Source of the DNA: Kiritimatiellia bacterium
GTDB lineage: Bacteria; Verrucomicrobiota; Kiritimatiellia; SS1-B-03-39; UBA6053
Length of the DNA stretch: 33,070 nucleotides
Assembly (NCBI GenBank): GCA_029936175.1
Contig: JAPYUI010000020.1
Span: 4,739-37,808 of the forward strand
Direction: 5' to 3'
Positions 1 to 9,339 of the stretch are shown piece by piece. The notes under the pieces were generated by a model. That model was not told where the DNA came from and did not search any database. It saw only the letters and a program-made list of their open reading frames with translations. The translations under genes were made by a program, and so were the position numbers. The stretch's first letter is position 1, and each line of letters starts with the position of its first letter.

Positions 1-258
1 GACTTGGCGATCGAGCAGCGTCCTGCCGTGGTGGATCCTCAAAACATGCCGGATCGCTGGTCGAGATATATGGAAGATGACACCCGGGCGACCATCAATA
101 TGGCGGTCCTGCTGGAACGTGAGTTCGGGACGGAAGCGAAGACCCGGGAACTGGCGACAAGGTATCTCAGGTACTTCCCGGGAAACCCGACCTTGTTGAG
201 CGCGCTGAAACAAGCGCGCTCGTCACAACCGGGTCCCGGGCTTCAACGGGCACCTTAG
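1..258 (+). CDS. C-terminal fragment of an unrecognised protein (5' end outside window)
   Basis: An open frame runs from base 1 to a TAG stop at 256-258, giving about 85 residues with no interruption, so the gene starts upstream of the window. An in-frame TTG at base 4 exists, but nothing marks it as a real start. The fragment is soluble and charged, with an amphipathic helical stretch (around NMAVLLEREFGTEAKTREL) and a Pro/Gly-rich tail, and has no membrane segment or motif I recognise. It converges on the minus-strand esterase gene, and the two stop codons lie only 5 bases apart. Function unknown. Confidence 0.55.
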   Translation, partial: DLAIEQRPAVVDPQNMPDRWSRYMEDDTRATINMAVLLEREFGTEAKTRELATRYLRYFPGNPTLLSALKQARSSQPGPGLQRAP

Positions 259-263
259 GGCTG

Positions 264-926
264 CTATTCCTCTAAAAAGGATTCCATCGCCCGGACCCAG
301 GCTGCATAGCCCGCCTCATTGAGGTGAAGCCCATCCTTGAGGAAATATTCCCCCCGCGGTTGGCCATCCGTTCCGAGCATGGGGCTGACCGTGTCCGCAT
401 AACCGAGCAGCTTGTGCTTTGCGGTGTAGGCCGCGATCAGCTCATTCGCCTGCTTCATCTCAGGCCAGAAGGCCCAGCGTGCGATGCTCGGCTTAATCGG
501 CAGATAGACAATGCGTGTCCGGGGTAAGCGGGCGTGAACCGTCTCCACGAAGGCTTGAAAGTCCTTGAAAACACCATTCACCGTACGCCCTCTATGCACA
601 TCGTTGTCCCCGGCGTAGATGAAGATCAGCCTCGGGTGGTAGGGAAAGATAATCGCCTCGGAAAAATGGGTCGAATCGACGATTTCCGATCCGCCAAAGC
701 CCCGGTTGATGTAATCCTTTCCCGGGAAGCTCTGGTCCAGCTTCCACTTGCGTACACTGGAACTCCCCATGAACAACACGTGATCCCGCTTTGGCAACTG
801 TTTTGCATCCTCCTCCGCGAACGTCTTCATGGCACGGTCCCATTTCGCGAAGTTCTTTAGCGTGGCCTGTTGGGCCGGGGCGTTCAGGGCGAAGATCAGT
901 GCGGTGAGGATGGGATATAGTTTCAT
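264..926 (-). CDS. Secreted SGNH/GDSL-type esterase
   Basis: 220 residues. Residues 1-19 form a signal peptide (MKLYPILTALIFALNAPAQ), so the enzyme should act in the periplasm or outside. The SGNH blocks are all visible: block I as MGSSSVRKW with the probable nucleophile Ser56 (the family Asp of GDS is replaced by Ser), block II GFGGS with Gly79, block III GDND with Asn108, and block V DGLH with Asp198 and His201. The length is normal for a single-domain enzyme. Family knowledge suggests ester hydrolysis, often deacetylation of a polysaccharide, but the substrate cannot be read from sequence. It is the last gene of the minus-strand block, 60 bases after the four-CxxC protein. No strong ribosome binding site precedes the ATG. 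Confidence 0.85.
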   Translation of the reverse strand: MKLYPILTALIFALNAPAQQATLKNFAKWDRAMKTFAEEDAKQLPKRDHVLFMGSSSVRKWKLDQSFPGKDYINRGFGGSEIVDSTHFSEAIIFPYHPRLIFIYAGDNDVHRGRTVNGVFKDFQAFVETVHARLPRTRIVYLPIKPSIARWAFWPEMKQANELIAAYTAKHKLLGYADTVSPMLGTDGQPRGEYFLKDGLHLNEAGYAAWVRAMESFLEE

Positions 927-986
927 GGCTTGGCCCGGTTAGAAAATGGTATTTGAGGGTCCTTGCGTGTGTCGCCCGCGGTAGGC

Positions 987-1529
987 TTAAAGGAGCATCG
1001 GTCGTTTTGTCGGCAGATCCTCGCTCTCCGGTGCGCAGGGGAAGGTGCGGCCCACCCAGTCATCCCAACTCTTTCGCGTCTGTTCGGAGATCAGGTCCTG
1101 GATGTTCGCCTGGCATTCAGAACATATCATCATCCCGGCTGCGAGAAAGGGGCCATAGCAACTTCCTGCCATCGTGTAGCTGACCGCATCATCCCTTCGC
1201 CGTCCGCAGTTCAAGCACCCCTGCAGCCCTTCATCCGCCAGTTCCTGCAGGCCAAAATATTGATTCAACCGCAGGACCGTTTCCTTGGAGAACCCCTGTC
1301 GAACTTCGTCATGGCATTCGCTGCAGAGGGCGAACTCAAAAATAGTCTCGCCGCGGTGCACGGCCTTCTGCACCATGTATTCCTCGAAGCTTTCGACCAT
1401 CTCCCGGCTACAATCCGCGCAATGGGTAAACGGCTTATCCGTTTCCATTGAGTGCAACTCGGGAGGAATCAGCAGGACCGGCTCTACGTCGCCTTCCTTC
1501 CCGTCAAAGTCGTCGTCAAATTCTTTCAT
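987..1529 (-). CDS. Four-CxxC putative zinc-binding protein overlapping polX
   Basis: 180 residues starting MKEFDDDFDG. I chose the ATG at 1527-1529 because the longer open frame upstream lies entirely inside polX and looks like a shadow (Trp/Arg/Ser-rich). The start overlaps the polX stop by 14 bases, which suggests translational coupling. The protein has an acidic N-terminus and then four CxxC pairs: CADC, CSEC, CLNC and CSEC. The pairs are spaced so that two zinc knuckles or ribbons could form, probably an internal duplication. There is no signal peptide or membrane segment, so it is probably cytoplasmic. I do not recognise the family. Its position suggests a role linked to PolX in DNA repair or in regulation, but that is inference from context only. 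Confidence 0.75.
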   Translation of the reverse strand: MKEFDDDFDGKEGDVEPVLLIPPELHSMETDKPFTHCADCSREMVESFEEYMVQKAVHRGETIFEFALCSECHDEVRQGFSKETVLRLNQYFGLQELADEGLQGCLNCGRRRDDAVSYTMAGSCYGPFLAAGMMICSECQANIQDLISEQTRKSWDDWVGRTFPCAPESEDLPTKRPMLL

Positions 1530-3285
1530 TTTTCGGGGTCTCAAACCAGGTGGAAATCTCCTCCAGCGATTTCGTGTTGAGGACCCGCTCCGGGTTATAC
1601 CATCCCTTGCGTGCAACGCCGACACCATATTCCATGTCATCCAGCATCTGCAGGTTATGTGCATCGGGATTTATTGAGGTCATCATCCCGCACTCGTGGG
1701 CCTTGCGTCCGTATCGCCAATCCAGATCCAGGCGCCTGGGATTGGCGTTGATCTCGATGACCGTTTTATGGTCGGCGCAGTGTTCCACCAGTGCATTCAA
1801 ATCCATCTCACTGCCCTTGCGCTTCAGCAGGAGGCGGCCGGTCGGGTGCCCGATGATGGTGCAGTAGGGGTTGGCCGCCGCTTTTTGCATGCGCTCGAGC
1901 ATTTTCCCGGCCTCCATGTCCAGGGCGGAATGGACGCTGGCAATGATGAAGTCAAAGCCGGCGAGGATCTCCTCCTCGTAATCGAGTTCGCCGTTTCCGA
2001 GGATGTCGGACTCAATGCCTTTAAAGACGTGGAAGCAATGCCCTTCGTCTGCCAGTTGCTGATTCACCTGGTCGATTTCTTTCCATTGGGCCTCAACCCG
2101 CTCAGCGGTCAACCCGCCCGCATAGGCGGCCGCGCGTGAATGATCCGTCAGGCCCAGGTAACTATAGCCCCGCTCGATACAGCCCAGGGCCATCTCGTGG
2201 ATCGTGCAGGCCCCGTCGCTCCATGTGCTGTGTGCGTGCAGGATCCCCTGGATATCAGCGGCCTGGAGCAAGTCGATCTTCTCGTGTGATTCAAACCAGG
2301 CGAATTCGCCCCGGTCCTCCCGGAGCTCGGGCTCGATAAAGGGCAGGTCAAGTTCCCGGTAAATATCAGCCTCTGTTTTCGTGTTTACCGGTTCATCAAA
2401 ATTGGTGTCGCCCTTGTCGTCGAGTTGGAATAGGCCGTATTCGTTCAGTGCCATCCCTCGCTCGCGTGCGCGTGCGCGGGTTGCGATGTTATGCTCCTTG
2501 CTCCCGGTAAAATACATCAGGGCGGCTGCAAAGTGTTTTTCAGGGATGACCCGCAAGTCGACCTGGCGACCCTCCCGGGTACGTATCGAGCTCTTGGTAT
2601 CGCCCTTTGCGAGAATCTCGACCACGTCTGGGTGGGTCGTGAAGGCTTCCATAATGGAGGGGGAATGTAATTCCTTCGCGGCGACCAGGATGTCGATGTC
2701 ACCAATTGTTTCCAGGCGCCGGCGGCTGGACCCAGCGAGGGAAATCGCATCTACGCCGGGCTGGCCGAACAGGAAATCGTTAAATGTTTTCGCGACGGAA
2801 GCGGCTTGGTCGGCGCGACAGCGTTCACCAAATTTTTCCATGAACGCGATGGACGACAGAATTTTCTCTGCGGTTTTTTCGCCCATGCCTTTCAGTTCGG
2901 CCACGGAGCCATCCCTGCATTTCTCGACCAACTCGGCCATTTCCGTGATGCCGAGTTCCCGGTGAACCTTGTAGATCTTCTTGGGTCCCAGGCCGGGGAT
3001 ATCCAGCCACTTGATCAGGCCGGATGGGATCTGCTCGTGCAGGGCATCAAGGACGGGGAGGCGGCCGGTATCCGCGTATGCGTAGATCTGTGTCGCCAGC
3101 GACTTGCCGATACCGGAAATGCTATCCACGTTCTCGCCCTCGATGTATTCAGCAATCGGGGTTTCCATGTTTTCAATCTGCCGGGCGGCCCGGTCATAGG
3201 CTGCGGCCTTGAAATCGTTTTCCCCGGCCAGGCGTTTTAAGACGCCGGTTTCTTCCAGGAGTTGGGCGAGTTCCTTGTTGTCCAT
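1516..3285 (-). CDS. polX: DNA polymerase X family protein with PHP domain (PolX)
   Basis: 589 residues, the usual length of bacterial PolX. The N-terminal helix-hairpin-helix region carries ISGIGKSLA (about 56-64), IPGLGPKKI (about 96-104) and LKGMGEKTA (131-139). The polymerase palm shows GSSRRR (185-190) and GDIDILV with metal ligands Asp196 and Asp198, and a third Asp243 in VDLRVI. The C-terminal PHP domain begins at LHAHSTWSDG (349-358) and continues through GLTDHS, GIESDI, ASVHS, IIGHP and NPDAH, so the metal-binding His/Asp set looks intact. Known members do gap-filling synthesis in base excision repair and have a Mn-dependent 3'-5' exonuclease in the PHP domain. It lies 108 bases downstream of hflX. 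No clear Shine-Dalgarno precedes the ATG. Confidence 0.95.
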   Translation of the reverse strand: MDNKELAQLLEETGVLKRLAGENDFKAAAYDRAARQIENMETPIAEYIEGENVDSISGIGKSLATQIYAYADTGRLPVLDALHEQIPSGLIKWLDIPGLGPKKIYKVHRELGITEMAELVEKCRDGSVAELKGMGEKTAEKILSSIAFMEKFGERCRADQAASVAKTFNDFLFGQPGVDAISLAGSSRRRLETIGDIDILVAAKELHSPSIMEAFTTHPDVVEILAKGDTKSSIRTREGRQVDLRVIPEKHFAAALMYFTGSKEHNIATRARARERGMALNEYGLFQLDDKGDTNFDEPVNTKTEADIYRELDLPFIEPELREDRGEFAWFESHEKIDLLQAADIQGILHAHSTWSDGACTIHEMALGCIERGYSYLGLTDHSRAAAYAGGLTAERVEAQWKEIDQVNQQLADEGHCFHVFKGIESDILGNGELDYEEEILAGFDFIIASVHSALDMEAGKMLERMQKAAANPYCTIIGHPTGRLLLKRKGSEMDLNALVEHCADHKTVIEINANPRRLDLDWRYGRKAHECGMMTSINPDAHNLQMLDDMEYGVGVARKGWYNPERVLNTKSLEEISTWFETPKNERI

Positions 3286-3393
3286 AGCCGTTTAGATGGG
3301 GGATTTGGGGCGGGGGCGCAAGGTTATTCCCCTGGCGACCCTCATAGCCCGGACCCTGGGTTGATGTCCCGTGCGCTGTCGGGGTTCTCGGCC

Positions 3394-4680
3394 TTACTCG
3401 ACGCCGTTGCGCTTGAAGGGCGTAAACCGCTTCTCAAAGCGCTTGGGGATAGAGGCGGTCAGGCGAACCCCGTCGTACTCATAGCGCTGCTCGAGGATCT
3501 TGCCATGATCGTGAATCGTCGATATCAAGTCCGCCCGTTCGTGCGGAATGGCTAAGTCCATGTGCACAACTCGGTTGGCGATCATGTCCTGCATCCGCTG
3601 CTGCAGTTCATCCAGGCCTTCGCCCGAATGGGTGGAGATAAACACGCACTCCGGATCGAGCCCTTTCAGGGATGGCAGGAGACTGCGGTCTTCCACCAGG
3701 TCGATCTTGTTCCATGCCGTGATTATGCGTGTCTGGTCGGCCCCGAGTTCCTTCAATACCCGGAGGGTGGTTTCATAATATTCCGGGGCTGCTGGCTGGC
3801 TGGCATCGATCACATGAATGAGAAATTCAGACAGGGCCGCTTCCTCAAGCGTGGCCTTGAAGGCCTCGATCAACCGGTGCGGGAGGTTGCGTACAAAGCC
3901 CACGGTGTCGGTAAGCAGGAGGGGATTTCCGTTTGGCAGTTCCACCTTGCGGGTCGCGGTGTCCAGGGTGGCGAAGAGTTTATCCGCGACCAGGATATCC
4001 GCATGGGTAAGGCTTCGCAGCAGGGAGGATTTTCCCGCGTTCGTGTAGCCCACTATCGCTGCATTTGGAACGGGGGTGCGTTCCCGCTCCTTGCGTTGGG
4101 TTGCCCGGTGCTTGCGCACCTGGGTTAATTCCTCCCGCATCTGGGAGATCCGCTTGCGCACGATCCGCCGGTCGAGCTCGATCTGCTGTTCTCCTTCACC
4201 GCGCGTCGCACCGCCCCTTCCGCCTTGGCGACCGAGGTGGGTCCACGCCCGCTTCAAGCGGGGGAGGGACCATTCCATCCGGGCGAGGTTGACCTGGAGC
4301 TTGGCTTCCCTGGTCTGGGCGCGCCGGGCAAAAATATCGAGGATGACTTCCTGGCGATCGACCACGCAGCGTTTCGAGGCGGACTCCAGGTTGCGCTGCT
4401 GGGCCGGCGAGAGCTCGTTGTCGAAGACGATGCAGTCGGCCTCGACTTCAGCGGCCCGGTCGAGCAGCTCCTCCAGTTTGCCCGTGCCGACCAGGTAGCG
4501 CGAATGTAGCCTGGGCACCCGCACAAGTGCCTGGCCGACGATATCGATGCCCAGGGTCTTGACGAGTTCGCCGAGCTCCAGGAGCAGGCTGTGACCCTCC
4601 GGCTCCTCGTATTTTTCCTGGTAGAGTCCCACCAGGAAGGCCCGTTCCACGAATTGGGGTCTTTCACGTACATCCAGCAT
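3394..4680 (-). CDS. hflX: Ribosome-associated GTPase HflX
   Basis: 428 residues from ATG 4678-4680. An upstream in-frame extension to 4983 is rejected because it lies inside the DUF1501 gene and has no HflX similarity. The N-terminal HflX domain includes VGTGK (64-68) and FDNELSPAQQRNLE (86-99). A basic helical linker with GRGGATRGEGE follows. The G domain has P-loop GYTNAGKSS (211-219), DTVGF (258-262) and NKID (324-327). A C-terminal segment ends at 428. HflX binds the 50S subunit and rescues or splits stalled ribosomes under stress. It sits between the DUF1501 gene (71 bases upstream) and polX. A possible terminator lies in the upstream gap, so hflX may have its own promoter, although none is obvious. 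Confidence 0.95.
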   Translation of the reverse strand: MLDVRERPQFVERAFLVGLYQEKYEEPEGHSLLLELGELVKTLGIDIVGQALVRVPRLHSRYLVGTGKLEELLDRAAEVEADCIVFDNELSPAQQRNLESASKRCVVDRQEVILDIFARRAQTREAKLQVNLARMEWSLPRLKRAWTHLGRQGGRGGATRGEGEQQIELDRRIVRKRISQMREELTQVRKHRATQRKERERTPVPNAAIVGYTNAGKSSLLRSLTHADILVADKLFATLDTATRKVELPNGNPLLLTDTVGFVRNLPHRLIEAFKATLEEAALSEFLIHVIDASQPAAPEYYETTLRVLKELGADQTRIITAWNKIDLVEDRSLLPSLKGLDPECVFISTHSGEGLDELQQRMQDMIANRVVHMDLAIPHERADLISTIHDHGKILEQRYEYDGVRLTASIPKRFEKRFTPFKRNGVE

Positions 4681-4711
4681 GGGGGCAATGTACCTAAATC
4701 TGGTGAAATGC

Positions 4712-4747
4712 CGAATTAAAACGATGCCGGCAGCTCCACGGAGCCGG
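4712..4747 (-). terminator. Possible intrinsic terminator after the DUF1501 gene
   Basis: Read on the minus strand, just after the DUF1501 stop, CCGGC (4747-4743) can pair with GCCGG (4731-4727) around an 11-base loop. About four bases later comes a T-rich run, GTTTTAATT. The stem is short and the U-run interrupted, so this is a weak call. If real, it would separate the cytochrome/DUF1501 pair from hflX. Confidence 0.3.
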
Positions 4748-4751
4748 TCCG

Positions 4752-6182
4752 CTAGGCCAGGATGGGGCGAACGACATGCCCATGTACATCTGTCAGCCGG
4801 AAGCGTCGCCCCTGGTACTTGAAGGTCAGGCGTTCGTGGTCGATCCCGAACAGGTGCATCAGGGTGGCATTCAAGTCGTGAACATGGACCCCCCCGTCTA
4901 CCAGGTTGTAGGAGAAGTCGTCGGTTTGACCATAGCTCGTTCCGGGCCTGATTCCACCGCCGGCTATCCACATGGTAAAGCAACGCGGATGGTGATCGCG
5001 CCCGAAGTTGTTCTGGGTGAGTTTACCCTGGCAGTAATTGGTCCGGCCAAACTCACCACCCCAGACCACCAGCGTGTCCTCCAGGAGCCCGCGTTGCTTG
5101 AGGTCCTTGATCAAGGCTGCGGAGGCCTGGTCGGTTTCCCTGCACTGCTTGCGGATGCCGCCCGGCAAGCTCCCGTGTTGGTCCCATCCCTGGTGAAAAA
5201 GTTGGATGTATCGTACCCCGCGCTCCGCCAGGCGTCGCGCCATCAGGCAGTTGGCGGCAAAGGATCCCGGCGTTTTAACATCCGGTCCATACAAGTCCAG
5301 GATGTGTGCAGGTTCGTCACTGAGATCCGTGACTTCGGGTACGGCGCTTTGCATGCGGTAAGCGAGTTCATAGTGCGCGATACGCGTCTCGATCTCGGGA
5401 TCTGGAATCTCGGCAAACTGGACCTCGTGCATTTCCTGCAGGCGATCGAGCAGCATGCGCCGGCTCGGGTCATCCACGCCGGTGGGATTTTTCAGGTACA
5501 GCACCGGGTCCGCACCCGATCGAAAACGTACACCCTGGTGACGGGAGGGGAGGAAGCCGCTGCCCCAGAGGCGGGATATCAGGGGTTGCCCCCCCTTGTT
5601 CCGGGTGACCAGCACGACAAAGGTCGGCAGATTGTCGTTGGCGGAACCCATCCCGTAATCCAGCCAGGCCCCGAAACTGGGTCGCCCCGGTATTTGGGAG
5701 CCTGTTTGGAGGTACGTGATCGCGGGCCCGTGGTTAATCGCCTCGGTGTACATCGATTTCACAAAGCAGAGATCGTCCGCGACTTTCGCGGTGTGGGGTA
5801 GCAGATCGCTCAGCCAGGCGCCGCTTTCACCGTGCCGGGAAAAGGCGAACGGCGACCCGGCAATCGGCAGGCTGGATTGGTTCCCGGACATACCGGTGAG
5901 TCGCTGCCCCTTGCGCACCGAGTCCGGTAATTCCTGTCCGTGCATCTTGTTGAGCATGGGCTTGTGGTCAAAGAGGTCGATTTGGGAGGGCCCCCCACTT
6001 TGAAAGAGGTAGATGATCCGCTTGGCCCGGGGTGCGTGATGGGGTGCAGCGGGGAGGGTGTCGGCTCGCGCCGGGTTGACCAGGTCTGCGAGTGCAATCC
6101 CACCCAGTCCCGACCCGAAACGGTTCAGGAACTGCCGGCGCGACCCGCCACTTGCTTGTTCAAATCCTGTACAGAGGTTCAT
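4752..6182 (-). CDS. DUF1501 family protein with Tat signal
   Basis: 476 residues. The start at ATG 6180-6182 is preferred over an in-frame ATG 42 bases upstream: it has GGAG 8 bases in front, and the upstream choice would overlap the preceding gene. The N-terminus carries a twin-arginine signal, SRRQFL (about 14-19), followed by an Ala/Gly/Leu stretch ending near PARA (residue 40). Typical family motifs are visible: [15 protein letters not shown] (about 61-75), [10 protein letters not shown] and GRDHHP towards the C-terminus. DUF1501 belongs to the alkaline phosphatase/sulfatase-like superfamily. In planctomycetes and verrucomicrobia it is nearly always encoded next to a PSCyt1/DUF1549/DUF1553 protein, as here, with a 16-base gap. 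The biochemical role of the pair is not established; Tat export implies a folded periplasmic protein. Confidence 0.92.
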   Translation of the reverse strand: MNLCTGFEQASGGSRRQFLNRFGSGLGGIALADLVNPARADTLPAAPHHAPRAKRIIYLFQSGGPSQIDLFDHKPMLNKMHGQELPDSVRKGQRLTGMSGNQSSLPIAGSPFAFSRHGESGAWLSDLLPHTAKVADDLCFVKSMYTEAINHGPAITYLQTGSQIPGRPSFGAWLDYGMGSANDNLPTFVVLVTRNKGGQPLISRLWGSGFLPSRHQGVRFRSGADPVLYLKNPTGVDDPSRRMLLDRLQEMHEVQFAEIPDPEIETRIAHYELAYRMQSAVPEVTDLSDEPAHILDLYGPDVKTPGSFAANCLMARRLAERGVRYIQLFHQGWDQHGSLPGGIRKQCRETDQASAALIKDLKQRGLLEDTLVVWGGEFGRTNYCQGKLTQNNFGRDHHPRCFTMWIAGGGIRPGTSYGQTDDFSYNLVDGGVHVHDLNATLMHLFGIDHERLTFKYQGRRFRLTDVHGHVVRPILA

Positions 6183-6198
6183 AGGGTTTCTCCAGAGT

Positions 6199-9100
6199 CT
6201 AGCGCAGGACCACGCTGGCGTCAAAATTCATCAGCAGGCTGATCATCGAGGTGGTTGCCGCGAGCTCGACCGGGTCCAGGTCCTCGCCGGGCTTGCGTAG
6301 GCCGACCCGGGTGAATTGCTTCGCCGCATCCGGGTTGCCTTGGAAATGTTTTCGCTGGTCATCCAGCATGTCGCGGAGAATCTTTCGCTGAACATCCGTG
6401 GGTTCCAGACTCGTCAAGCGGCGGAAGGCCTCCCGGATACACCGGTCCGGGTCGCTGGGGAAATCCTTCATCAGCCCTTCAGCGAGTACCCGCGCAGCTT
6501 CCACGAATTGCGGCCCGTTCAACAATACCAGGGCCTGGAGAGGAGAAGAGCCCGGCTCGCGCTTGACCGTGCAGGCGTCCCGCTTCACGGCATCCAGGGC
6601 CATCATCACCGGCGAGGGCCCGGTCAATTTCCAGTAGGTGTACACGCTTCGGCGGTACAGGTTTTCGTTCTTGTCGTGATTCATCGGCTTGAAGGATTCC
6701 TTCAAGTCGTAGGGCTTGGCCGGTGTGCCGCCGATTTTATGCACCAGCAGCCCGCTGGCCGCCAAGGCGTGATCCCGCAGCATCTCCGCGCTCAGGCGCA
6801 TCCTGGGCCCGCGCGCAAGCAGTACATTTTCGGGGTCCCTTCGAAAGGTCTCCGGGTTGGGGAGGGAACGCTGGCGATAGGTTGCCGAATGCACAATCAG
6901 GCGATGCAGGGCCTTCAGGTCCCAACCGGACGCGATGAAGCGATAGGCCAGCCAGTCGAGTAGCTCCGGGTGACTGGGGGGGCTTCCCTGGGAGCCAAAG
7001 TCCTCCGTGGTTTGAACCAGGCCCTGGCCGAAATGCATTTGCCAGTAGCGATTGACCGCGACCCGCGCGGTCAGCGGGTGCCCGGGATCGGTCAGCCATT
7101 GCGCGAGACCAAGGCGGTTGGCGGGATGATCCAAAGCACCCGATGGCAGCCAGGCGGGTGTGTGTGCATCCACCGCTTCACGTCGCTCGGCATAATGTCC
7201 CCGGTGAAGTACGTAGGTTTGGCGAGGCCTGGAACGTTCACGCATGACCATGATCTCGGTGAAGCTGTTCGCGTGCTGGTCCCGGGTGGCCCGTTTTGCC
7301 TGCAGGTGCTGGGCGGCCGCCTGCCCGGTGGTGCTGGCGGTCGCAAGATACCAGTCAAACAATTTCGGGTCGCGTGCATCAATGGCCCCCTGCAGGCTGG
7401 AGCCGTCGTGGAGATGACGTACTTCGAGTTCGCTCAGGCAGCGCCCGACGATCACCAGCTCATCGACCGCTCCCCGGGCAAAGCCCCGGTCCCGGAAGCG
7501 CTCACCCATGGCAAAGTGTTTTACTCCCCCGGCTGCGATTCCCTTGCTGAGTTGATCGTGAACCACCTCGCAGTCCGCTGCCCGGCCATTGACATACAGG
7601 GTAAGTCCGGCCGCCTCGCTCGACCCGTCGTAGGTCAGGGTGACGTGCTGCCAGGTGTTCAGGCCCAGCTTGTCCTTCGTGCGAATACTGATCGCATTCC
7701 CCGGCCAGAAGTGGATAAGCGAGGCACTCAACCGGCCCTCTTCCAGCAGGAGTTGGTAGCCCTGGCTGGCCGAGTCGGTCCAGGCGCGGGAACGATGAAA
7801 GATCACCGCGCGTTCCTTGTGCTCGGGTGTCCGCATCCACAGGGCGACCGAAAAGGCCTGGGCACGATTGAACGCCCCGGTTTCAATTTTAATGGCGTCG
7901 TCGCCGGTGAGCTCCAGGGCTCGGCCGTGCCTCCCCGGGATGCTGGTGTTCCGGTTGCTGGTGGAAGCGGCCTTTTTTTCGTTAGCGGCATTCCCGTGTT
8001 TGCCCACCTGTTCTTCATCAAAGGAGACCCGTGCGAGCAGACCGGGAATGTGCGCCGGGGGCAGGGGACCCTTCAGCCAGTCGGCAAAAGCGGGTTCGGC
8101 CTCTTTTCGCACCCGGGCCAAATCGGCTTTTGCGGCTTCGACTTCCGCATTGAGTTGATCGAGGCGTTTCCTCTGTGCATCGCTGGTCATCGCGAGGACG
8201 GGCGTGGGTACGGCCTGGGTGAAAAAGCTGTACAGGCCGGCTTCGTCGATGTTGTTGAAGTAGGCGAAGAATCGGTAATAGTCGCGGCTCGTAATGGGGT
8301 CGTACTTGTGGTCGTGGCAGCGCGCACATTCCAGGGTGAGTCCGAGAAAGGCGGTGCCAAAGGTGTGGGTACGGTCGGCTACGTATTCCACGCGGAATTC
8401 TTCCTCCACCGTGCCGCCCTCGACTTTCTGCTGGTGCAGCCTACAGAACGTGGTGGCGAGGATCTGCTCGTCGCTGGGGTCGGGCAGTAAATCCCCGGCC
8501 AGTTGCCAGGTAATGAATTCATCGTAGGCCTGGTTGCGGTTGAAGCTCCCGATAACCCAGTCACGCCAAGGCCAGACATAGCGGTTGTTGTCCCGCTGGA
8601 AGCCGTAGCTGTCCGCGTAGCGGGCGAGGTCGAGCCAGTCGGTCGTCATGCGCTCCCCGTACCGATCCGATCCGAGCAAGCGCTCGACCGTGGCTTCATA
8701 GGGTTCCTTAGCGTCGAGGTCACTCGCGCTCGGCGGCAGGCCGGTCAGGCCAAAGCTCGCCCGGCGGAGCAGGATGCGGCGATCGGCCTCGGCGGCCGGT
8801 TTAAGCCCCTCCCGCCGGAGGCGTTCCAATACGAAGCGGTCGATATCATTCCGGATCCAGGGATCCTCGATGGCCGGGGGGCGTATCTTCCGGGGAGCGA
8901 TATAGGCCCAGTGGCCCTCCCAACTCGCCCCCTGGGCGATCCAGGCCTTCAGGATCTCTTTCTCCGCCGGGCCCAGGCTCAGCTTGGACTCCGGTGGGGG
9001 CATCATTTCGTCCGGATCTGTTTCGAATATTCGGTGGACGATTTCACTCCGGGCCGGATCGCCCGGCTTGATCGCAAAAAGGTCGCTGTCTTTCAACCGG

Positions 9101-9303
9101 GCCTTGGCGGTCTCCTCCAGGTCCAGGCGGAGACCCGCCTTGCGTGCACCGCTGTCCGGGCCATGGCATAAAAAACACTTATCCGAGAGGATGGGGCGAA
9201 TGTCGCGATTAAACTGGATCTCAGCGGCCTGCGTGCCCGTACCCAGCAACAAGAGGAGTAAAAGGCGTACGGGCCGGGTTGGAGATGTGCGGAGCCTTGC
9301 CAT
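6199..9303 (-). CDS. Planctomycete-type cytochrome protein: PSCyt1 - DUF1549 - LamG-like - DUF1553
   Basis: 1034 residues. Residues 1-27 are a signal peptide with a run of seven leucines. A PSCyt1 domain follows, with haem-c motif CFLCH (43-47). DUF1549 spans about 150-357 ([20 protein letters not shown]) and contains a second CxxCH, CARCH (326-330). A helical linker (about 370-410) leads to a LamG/concanavalin-like insert (about 420-630, with FSVALWMRT and LTLYVNGR). DUF1553 occupies about 725-985 ([35 protein letters not shown]). Many relatives carry such a lectin-like insert. The protein is presumably exported and haem-bearing, working with the DUF1501 protein encoded 16 bases downstream. 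Such pairs are often suspected to act in polysaccharide or sugar oxidation, but substrates are unknown. It starts 36 bases after the cardiolipin synthase stop. Confidence 0.92.
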   Translation of the reverse strand: MARLRTSPTRPVRLLLLLLLGTGTQAAEIQFNRDIRPILSDKCFLCHGPDSGARKAGLRLDLEETAKARLKDSDLFAIKPGDPARSEIVHRIFETDPDEMMPPPESKLSLGPAEKEILKAWIAQGASWEGHWAYIAPRKIRPPAIEDPWIRNDIDRFVLERLRREGLKPAAEADRRILLRRASFGLTGLPPSASDLDAKEPYEATVERLLGSDRYGERMTTDWLDLARYADSYGFQRDNNRYVWPWRDWVIGSFNRNQAYDEFITWQLAGDLLPDPSDEQILATTFCRLHQQKVEGGTVEEEFRVEYVADRTHTFGTAFLGLTLECARCHDHKYDPITSRDYYRFFAYFNNIDEAGLYSFFTQAVPTPVLAMTSDAQRKRLDQLNAEVEAAKADLARVRKEAEPAFADWLKGPLPPAHIPGLLARVSFDEEQVGKHGNAANEKKAASTSNRNTSIPGRHGRALELTGDDAIKIETGAFNRAQAFSVALWMRTPEHKERAVIFHRSRAWTDSASQGYQLLLEEGRLSASLIHFWPGNAISIRTKDKLGLNTWQHVTLTYDGSSEAAGLTLYVNGRAADCEVVHDQLSKGIAAGGVKHFAMGERFRDRGFARGAVDELVIVGRCLSELEVRHLHDGSSLQGAIDARDPKLFDWYLATASTTGQAAAQHLQAKRATRDQHANSFTEIMVMRERSRPRQTYVLHRGHYAERREAVDAHTPAWLPSGALDHPANRLGLAQWLTDPGHPLTARVAVNRYWQMHFGQGLVQTTEDFGSQGSPPSHPELLDWLAYRFIASGWDLKALHRLIVHSATYRQRSLPNPETFRRDPENVLLARGPRMRLSAEMLRDHALAASGLLVHKIGGTPAKPYDLKESFKPMNHDKNENLYRRSVYTYWKLTGPSPVMMALDAVKRDACTVKREPGSSPLQALVLLNGPQFVEAARVLAEGLMKDFPSDPDRCIREAFRRLTSLEPTDVQRKILRDMLDDQRKHFQGNPDAAKQFTRVGLRKPGEDLDPVELAATTSMISLLMNFDASVVLR

Positions 9304-9339
9304 AGGGATAGGTTCTTCAGGCGGGGACCAATTGCAACC

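Noticed and set aside
4681-4983. N-terminal extension of HflX
   Set aside because: It would overlap the DUF1501 gene, is Arg/Pro/Trp-rich, and does not resemble the HflX N-terminus, which begins properly at MLDVRERPQF.
6155-6175. T-loop-like GTTCAAATCC
   Set aside because: It lies within the coding start of the DUF1501 gene, with no cloverleaf around it.
6970-8490. 506-codon plus-strand frame inside the cytochrome protein gene
   Set aside because: It is the reverse frame of a clear PSCyt1/DUF1549/DUF1553 gene and has no motif of its own.
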